Source: Acidimicrobiia bacterium (GTDB taxonomy: Bacteria > Actinomycetota > Acidimicrobiia > Acidimicrobiales > CAIXPF01). Taken from it: a stretch of DNA of 62,300 nucleotides. The stretch is taken from positions 1 through 62,300 of the forward strand of contig CANJRG010000021.1 in the NCBI GenBank assembly GCA_947476745.1. Direction: 5' to 3'. The notes under the pieces are model-generated. The model did not search any database, was not told the DNA's origin, and saw nothing but the letters and a program-made list of their open reading frames with translations. Positions 57,948 through 62,300 of this stretch are shown piece after piece (positions within the stretch are counted from its first letter, which is position 1; every line of letters begins with the position of its first letter). Position numbers and translations under genes: made by a program.

Positions 57948-59114
57948 ATGAACTACGCGGCAGAAGAACTCAGCGACGGCATCGCCGTCCTCGATTGCGA
58001 CAGCCATCTGATGGAGCCGCTCGACTGGCTGGTCGGCTATGCCGATGCCGCCACCGGCCGCAAGCTGATGGAACTGGCCTTCACCGGCAGCTCAGCCACC
58101 GCGGACCTGGTCCGGGAATGCTGGGACCGCCGCAACGACCCGGTGGCAACGGCCAAGCTGGCGGAGAATGTGGTGAGCGGACCCAAGGGCTACTTCGCCT
58201 TCGGGTCGATGGATGCTGCGGAGCGTCACCAGGCGCTCGACCAGCTCGGCTTCGCCGGGCAGCTCGTCTTCTCGACCTTCGCCCCGAACCAGTTCCGTTA
58301 CGGCGGCGACATGGATCTGCTCTACGGCGGTGCCGCCGCCCACAACCGGGGCATGGCGGACTTCTGCGCCGGCGACGCCCGCATGCTGCCGGTGGCGTTC
58401 GTCCCCCTCGACGACCCCGAGCGGGCGGTTCCCTGTCTCGAGGAGGCCCTCGCCCTCCGATGCCCAGCGGTATGGATACCGCACGGTCTGCCGGCCACCA
58501 TGAGCCCGACCCACCCCGCCTTCGACGGCATCTGGGCCCGGCTGTCGGAGGCGAACGTGCCGATGGTGTTCCACTTCGGTGGGAACGGCTCGACCCAGAT
58601 GGCCCTCAGCTACCACAACAACGGTCGCGACCCGGGCAAGGACTTCGCCGGCGGCGGCGAGAACGTGCGCTCGAAGGATTTCCTCAACGTCCACCACGAC
58701 GCCGAGAACCTGCTGGCATGCCTGGTACTCGACGGCACCTTCGAGCAGTTCCCCGGCCTGCGTTGCGGCGTCATCGAGTTGGGCGCCGGTTGGGTGCCGA
58801 ACCTGCTCGCCGGGCTCGATCACGCCAAGCGGGCCTTCGGTCGCAACGAACCGGAGCTGGCCAAGCTCACCCTCGAGCCGTCGGACTACTTGCGCCGCCA
58901 GGTCCGCTTCAACCCGTGGCACTTCGAGGACGTCGGCCGGCTGATCGACGAGTGCGGACCGAACCTGTTCATGTTCGCCTCCGACTGGCCCCACCCCGAG
59001 GGTGGCCGTAACCCCCTGGCCGAGTTCGAGGCGTCGATGAACCGGGCCGCCATCGCCCCGGCCGCCCGGCGGGCCTTCTACCACGACAACCTGGCCTGGC
59101 TGCTCAACGGCTGA
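57948..59114 (+). CDS. Amidohydrolase 2 family metal enzyme (second copy)
   Basis: A 388-aa relative of the gene it diverges from, clearly not a recent copy. Metal residues are in VLDCDSHLMEPLDW (Asp18, His20, Glu23), MVFHFGGNGSTQMALSY, and MFASDWPHPEGGRNPL near residue 345. It contains the insert NVRSKDFLNVHHDAENLLAC. A hydrolase or decarboxylase role on a cyclic or dicarboxylic substrate is likely. The crotonase begins 40 bp after the stop and the four following genes run in the same direction at short spacings, a probable operon. Confidence 0.87.
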   Translation: MNYAAEELSDGIAVLDCDSHLMEPLDWLVGYADAATGRKLMELAFTGSSATADLVRECWDRRNDPVATAKLAENVVSGPKGYFAFGSMDAAERHQALDQLGFAGQLVFSTFAPNQFRYGGDMDLLYGGAAAHNRGMADFCAGDARMLPVAFVPLDDPERAVPCLEEALALRCPAVWIPHGLPATMSPTHPAFDGIWARLSEANVPMVFHFGGNGSTQMALSYHNNGRDPGKDFAGGGENVRSKDFLNVHHDAENLLACLVLDGTFEQFPGLRCGVIELGAGWVPNLLAGLDHAKRAFGRNEPELAKLTLEPSDYLRRQVRFNPWHFEDVGRLIDECGPNLFMFASDWPHPEGGRNPLAEFEASMNRAAIAPAARRAFYHDNLAWLLNG

Positions 59115-59153
59115 TCCCGGTCCCCGGGTGGGACGCCGCTACGGTGCCCATCC

Positions 59154-59963
59154 ATGTCGAGCACCGAGCCGTTCACCTCCATCACCCTCGAACACGACCC
59201 TGCCACCGGCGTGGCCACCATCACGCTGGACCGCGCCGAGGCGGCCAACGCCATGAACTGCCCGATGGCCGCCGAGCTGCGCCGGGCTGCGGTGATCCTG
59301 GCCCACGACCCCGACGTGCGGGCCGTGCTCATCCGTTCCTTCGGCAAGGTCTTCTGCGGGGGTGGGGACCTGGCCGCGTTCGCCGGGCTCAGCGCGCAGG
59401 AGCTGCCCGCCTATGTCGACAACCTGACCATCGACCTGCACGCCGCGGTGGCCCGCCTGGCCAAGATGGACGCGCCGGTGGTGGTGGCGGTGTCCGGCTC
59501 GGCCGGCGGTGCGGGCATGTCGCTGGTGGCGGCATGCGACCTCGTCGTGGCGGGCGAGTCGGCCAAGTTCACCATGGGCTACACCAAGGCCGGGCTGATG
59601 CCCGACGGAACCTCGTCGTTCTTCCTGGCCCGCGTCGTCGGCCTACGCCGGGCTACCGATCTGGTGCTCACGAATCGGGTGCTCACCGCCCGCGAGGCCG
59701 AGGACTGGGGCCTGGTCAACCGGGTCGTGCCCGACGCCGAGGTCCAGGCGGCGGCGCTGGAGCTGGCAACGAACCTGGCCACGGGGCCCACCCGGTCCTT
59801 CGGGCTGGCCAAGCGGGTGCTCATCGAGGGCGCATCAAGCTCGTTGGAGGAGGCCATGGAACGCGAATCACGCTCCATCGGCCTCGCCGGGGCGACCGCC
59901 GATGCACGTGAGGGCATCGCGGCGTTCCTGGGCAAGCGCGCCGCGAACTTCCGGGGCGCATGA
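59154..59963 (+). CDS. Enoyl-CoA hydratase/isomerase family protein (second copy)
   Basis: A 269-aa crotonase. The oxyanion loop is FGKVFCGGGDLAAF, the next GSAGGAGMSLVAACDLVVAG, and the active-site region FTMGYTKAGLMPDGTSSFFL, where the hydratase Glu is replaced by Asp in a PDG setting, more like isomerases. C-terminal GLAKRVLIEGASSSLEEAME is typical. It likely isomerises or cleaves a CoA thioester in the same route as the adjoining amidohydrolase. The dioxygenase gene follows after 49 bp. Confidence 0.9.
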   Translation: MSSTEPFTSITLEHDPATGVATITLDRAEAANAMNCPMAAELRRAAVILAHDPDVRAVLIRSFGKVFCGGGDLAAFAGLSAQELPAYVDNLTIDLHAAVARLAKMDAPVVVAVSGSAGGAGMSLVAACDLVVAGESAKFTMGYTKAGLMPDGTSSFFLARVVGLRRATDLVLTNRVLTAREAEDWGLVNRVVPDAEVQAAALELATNLATGPTRSFGLAKRVLIEGASSSLEEAMERESRSIGLAGATADAREGIAAFLGKRAANFRGA

Positions 59964-60012
59964 GGCCCGGGCGGTACGCTGAGCGGACGAGCGCGATCCG
60001 GGGGGATGGGCG

Positions 60013-61215
60013 ATGGCCGAGAGCATGACCGACAGCACGTCGAGGGCGAACGAGCTGACCCGCGAGCAACACGCCGCCGACATGGGGGAGTACCTCCGTC
60101 AGGGCGAGGCCCGGGCCGCGGCCCTCGGCAATCGCGGTCCGATTCGCCGCACCGCCGAGGGTCACCTGCACCCCGACATCCTGGCCGCCTTCGACGAGCA
60201 CGGCTTCTACGTGTTCGAGGGCGTCGTCGACGAGGCCGAGCTGGCCGAGCTGCGCGCCGGTGCCGACGACATGATCGGCCGAGCGCCGGTCCGACGGGGC
60301 GAGCAGGTCGACGCACAGGGCCGTCCGGCCCTCGGTCACGACTACGCCATCCAGCCGTACCTTTTGGTACGGCCGCTGTCGGATCCGTGGGGTGGCACGG
60401 CGGCCCTCGGCGGCCGTCATCCTTCGAAGATGGCCGAGCCGGTGCCCGATCCCGATGCCCCGGAGAACGTCGTCTATCTGATGTTCGGCATGTGCCAGGC
60501 CATGCCGGCGGCGCTGAGGCTCTACGGTCACCCCGACATCCTGGCCATCGCGGCGTCGGTGAACGGGTCCGACTTCGTGCCCTACAACGATGCCATCTTC
60601 GTCAAGCAGCCGGGCCTCGGCGGCTCGGTGTCCTGGCACCAGGACGGGATCACCCACTGGGACTCGCCGCGCTGGGACCACGGCATCCACGGCTTCAACT
60701 TCCAGGTGCAGCTGTACCGCACCACGGCGGCCAACGGTCTGTGGGTACTGCCCGGTACGCACCGCACGGGACGGGTCGACATCAAGCAGATGGTCGCCGA
60801 CAACGGGGGGAGCGACCGGCTGCCGGGGGCGGTCCCGCTGCTGTGCGAGCCGGGCGATGTCACCATCGTGAACCGTCAAACGCTGCACGGTTCCTTCGCC
60901 AACACCTCGCCCGACACTCGGGTGTCTATCACCTTCGGGTTCCACCGCCGGTCCTCGGTACTCGGGGTTCGGGGCAAGCTCAGCCTGAAGGCCGAGGACC
61001 TCAGCTGGCAGGACGGCGACGCCTACGACGAGGCCCGCATCGAGGACCGATCCGCGGTGATCGCGCTGGCCATCGACGCCCGTCACCAGGACCGGCCCGA
61101 CGAGCCCCGGTTCCGTTACGAGCCCTTCGCCGGCCGGGAGGACGACTACCGCTTCGACGAGGACACCTTCGAGCGCTACATCCGTGACTACAACACCCGC
61201 GACCTGGCCATCTGA
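60013..61215 (+). CDS. Phytanoyl-CoA dioxygenase (PhyH) family protein
   Basis: An Fe(II)/2-oxoglutarate-dependent hydroxylase of 400 aa. The facial triad is visible: His209 and Asp211 in SVSWHQDGITHWDSP, and His292 in RQTLHGSFANTSPDTRVS, where the following Arg should bind 2-oxoglutarate. The N-terminal part has ILAAFDEHGFYVFEGVVDEA, common to the family. The substrate may be a free acid, an acyl-CoA or a small natural product. It is longer than typical PhyH (about 300 aa), with a C-terminal extension of about 90 residues. It is followed by a cupin gene at 60 bp. Confidence 0.88.
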   Translation: MAESMTDSTSRANELTREQHAADMGEYLRQGEARAAALGNRGPIRRTAEGHLHPDILAAFDEHGFYVFEGVVDEAELAELRAGADDMIGRAPVRRGEQVDAQGRPALGHDYAIQPYLLVRPLSDPWGGTAALGGRHPSKMAEPVPDPDAPENVVYLMFGMCQAMPAALRLYGHPDILAIAASVNGSDFVPYNDAIFVKQPGLGGSVSWHQDGITHWDSPRWDHGIHGFNFQVQLYRTTAANGLWVLPGTHRTGRVDIKQMVADNGGSDRLPGAVPLLCEPGDVTIVNRQTLHGSFANTSPDTRVSITFGFHRRSSVLGVRGKLSLKAEDLSWQDGDAYDEARIEDRSAVIALAIDARHQDRPDEPRFRYEPFAGREDDYRFDEDTFERYIRDYNTRDLAI

Positions 61216-61275
61216 CCGGTCCTGTCACGGCGCCGCATCCCGCCGCATCCCGCCGCACCGCAACAGGAGCAACCC

Positions 61276-61911
61276 ATGGCCGACCAGGACGAGCGCTGGG
61301 TCGAGGTCCGCGACGAGCCCCGCCATCGTCACCGGTTCCAGAACGAGTTCGTGCGGGTCTACGACGTGCTTATCGCACCGGGCGACACCACGCTGTACCA
61401 CCGCCACACCGAGGACACCTTCTACGTCGCGGTCAACGAGGCCACCGTACGCGACCGCACCTGGGGTGAGGACGAACCTCGTACCGGCACCGCTCCGGCG
61501 GGATCGTGTCTGTGCCGGCCGCACCGGGCCCGGCCCCTCATCCACCAGGTGCACAACCTCGGCCCGGGCGAGATGCGCCTGATCGGGGCGGAGATCAAGG
61601 CGACACCCGCCGTCACCACGGCCGCGCCGCTCAGCGCGGCCGGTCACACCCTCACCCTCGAACGCGACCGGCTTCGGGTCTACGACCTGGCCCTCGAGCC
61701 GGGCCAGTCCACCGGTGAGGTCACCTACGGGTTCTCGAGCCTCACCGTGCTGCTCACCGTCGCCACCTGGCTGGTGCGCCACGCCGACGGCAGCGACCGC
61801 ACCGTGATCCAGGCACCCGGGGACGTGCTGTGGCAACCCGGAGCACTCGAGGTCTGCATCACCAACGTCGGCGAACAGCCCTGCCGCGCCGCCATCGGCG
61901 AGTGGCGCTGA
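61276..61911 (+). CDS. Cupin-like protein, 211 aa
   Basis: A double-stranded beta-helix protein. Metal-type ligands are in DTTLYHRHTEDTFYVAVNE (His42, His44). The second half forms another barrel (LRVYDLALEPGQSTGEVTYG) without clear His ligands, so the protein may be a bicupin with one active site. RBS CAGGAG precedes ATG 61276. It could be a dioxygenase, isomerase or ligand-binding partner of the neighbouring enzymes; the substrate cannot be deduced. Confidence 0.72.
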   Translation: MADQDERWVEVRDEPRHRHRFQNEFVRVYDVLIAPGDTTLYHRHTEDTFYVAVNEATVRDRTWGEDEPRTGTAPAGSCLCRPHRARPLIHQVHNLGPGEMRLIGAEIKATPAVTTAAPLSAAGHTLTLERDRLRVYDLALEPGQSTGEVTYGFSSLTVLLTVATWLVRHADGSDRTVIQAPGDVLWQPGALEVCITNVGEQPCRAAIGEWR

Positions 61912-61935
61912 CCCCAGCACGAACAGGAGACCGAC

Positions 61936-62300
61936 GTGGACGGCAACGAGCTGATCGCCTCCATCCTGCGCCGTGAAGGCGTGGAGTGGATGGCCTGTTT
62001 CCCGAACAATCCGCTGATCGAGGCCGCGGCGCGTGCCGGCATCCGCCCCATCGCGTTCCGGCACGAACGGGGCGCGGTGATGGCCGCAGACGGCTTCAGC
62101 CGGCTGAGCGATCGCGCGCGGTTCGGTGTGGTGGCCGTGCAGTCGCAGGCCGGCGCCGAGAACGCCCTCGGCGGCGTGGCGCAGGCGTATGCCGACAACA
62201 TCCCAGTCCTGGTGCTGCCGGGTGGTCCGGCCTCCAACGAGATCGGCGTGCGTCCCAACTATTCGGCGGTACGCAACTACCAGGGCGTGGCCAAGTCGGT
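61936..62300 (+). CDS. Thiamine-pyrophosphate-requiring enzyme, N-terminal part (cut by window end)
   Basis: The first 121 codons of an acetolactate synthase-like protein. GTG 61936 follows CAGGAGA and starts MDGNELIASILRREGVEWMA. The Glu that activates TPP lies in FRHERGAVMAADGFSRLSDR, and the glutamine-containing loop is VAVQSQAGAENALGGVAQAY. PVLVLPGGPASNEIG then reads into the window end without a stop. The family covers acetolactate synthase, glyoxylate carboligase, oxalyl-CoA decarboxylase and 2-hydroxyacyl-CoA lyase. In this setting a CoA or 2-oxo-acid lyase would suit. It runs 24 bp after the cupin stop. Confidence 0.88.
   Translation, partial: MDGNELIASILRREGVEWMACFPNNPLIEAAARAGIRPIAFRHERGAVMAADGFSRLSDRARFGVVAVQSQAGAENALGGVAQAYADNIPVLVLPGGPASNEIGVRPNYSAVRNYQGVAKS

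Overview
This is a GC-rich (roughly 70%), gene-dense bacterial chromosome segment. Its gene content points to Actinomycetota. It has an mtrA-mtrB-lpqB-type signalling operon, a CvnABCD 'conservon', a PimB'-like mannosyltransferase, a DUF3040 protein next to dinB, and a type-A RNase P RNA. My best guess is the class Acidimicrobiia or a relative, from the mix of actinobacterial housekeeping genes with CoA-thioester, amidohydrolase 2 and phytanoyl-CoA dioxygenase genes. That placement is inference; no marker in the window settles it.

Layout. (1) 1-5.7 kb looks like an accessory or decaying island: a broken IS3-family transposase with its right end, an unrecognised gene, an internally deleted exonuclease/BRCT remnant next to an intact exonuclease-BRCT-zinc-ribbon gene, a HIRAN-domain protein, and a repeat-rich stretch abutting the 3' end of rnpB (minus strand, 5729-6097). 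(2) 6.3-16.8 kb is core metabolism: a small membrane protein, trpD, a coiled-coil NYN protein, queG, a pimB-like glycosyltransferase and a membrane protein in an overlapping run, a disrupted baeRF-type gene, a ROK sugar kinase, an AlaC-like aminotransferase and an ACT-domain protein. (3) 16.7-27.9 kb holds divergent glpK and pfkA, then a minus-strand run (membrane protein, suhB, mtrA, mtrB, short lpqB), an HTH-like protein, a DUF333 lipoprotein, a shortened YbaK-like ORF, a Nudix hydrolase overlapping dinB, and DUF3040. (4) 27.9-39 kb has a MoxR-DUF58-transglutaminase operon, a second ROK kinase, D-Ala-D-Ala ligase, an aminotransferase, RidA and an M18 aminopeptidase. A perfect 38-bp palindrome lies between ddl and the aminotransferase. 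(5) 39-49 kb carries gltBD and the conservon. (6) 49-62.3 kb is a catabolic-looking neighbourhood: SDR, quinone-oxidoreductase-type MDR, CrtC/DUF7064-like protein, double hot-dog dehydratase, nitroreductase, HxlR regulator, two crotonases, MFS transporter, two amidohydrolases, PhyH dioxygenase, cupin, and the start of a thiamine-pyrophosphate enzyme cut by the window edge.

How the genes work together. Stop/start overlaps (ATGA, GTGA, TTGA, TGATG) mark several translationally coupled units: queG-pimB-membrane protein, nudix-dinB, mtrB-lpqB, DUF58-transglutaminase, cvnA-B-C and crotonase-MFS. MtrAB-LpqB, MoxR/DUF58/transglutaminase and Ddl all relate to the envelope. GltBD with the aminotransferases serves nitrogen assimilation. 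The last 13 kb looks like CoA-linked breakdown of an unknown organic acid or cyclic compound.

I did not find a clear new defence system or a CRISPR array. The least explained signals are the 38-bp palindrome, the repeat cluster beside rnpB, the conservon kinase lacking its expected phospho-accepting histidine, the propeller-less LpqB, and the uncharacterised catabolic cluster.
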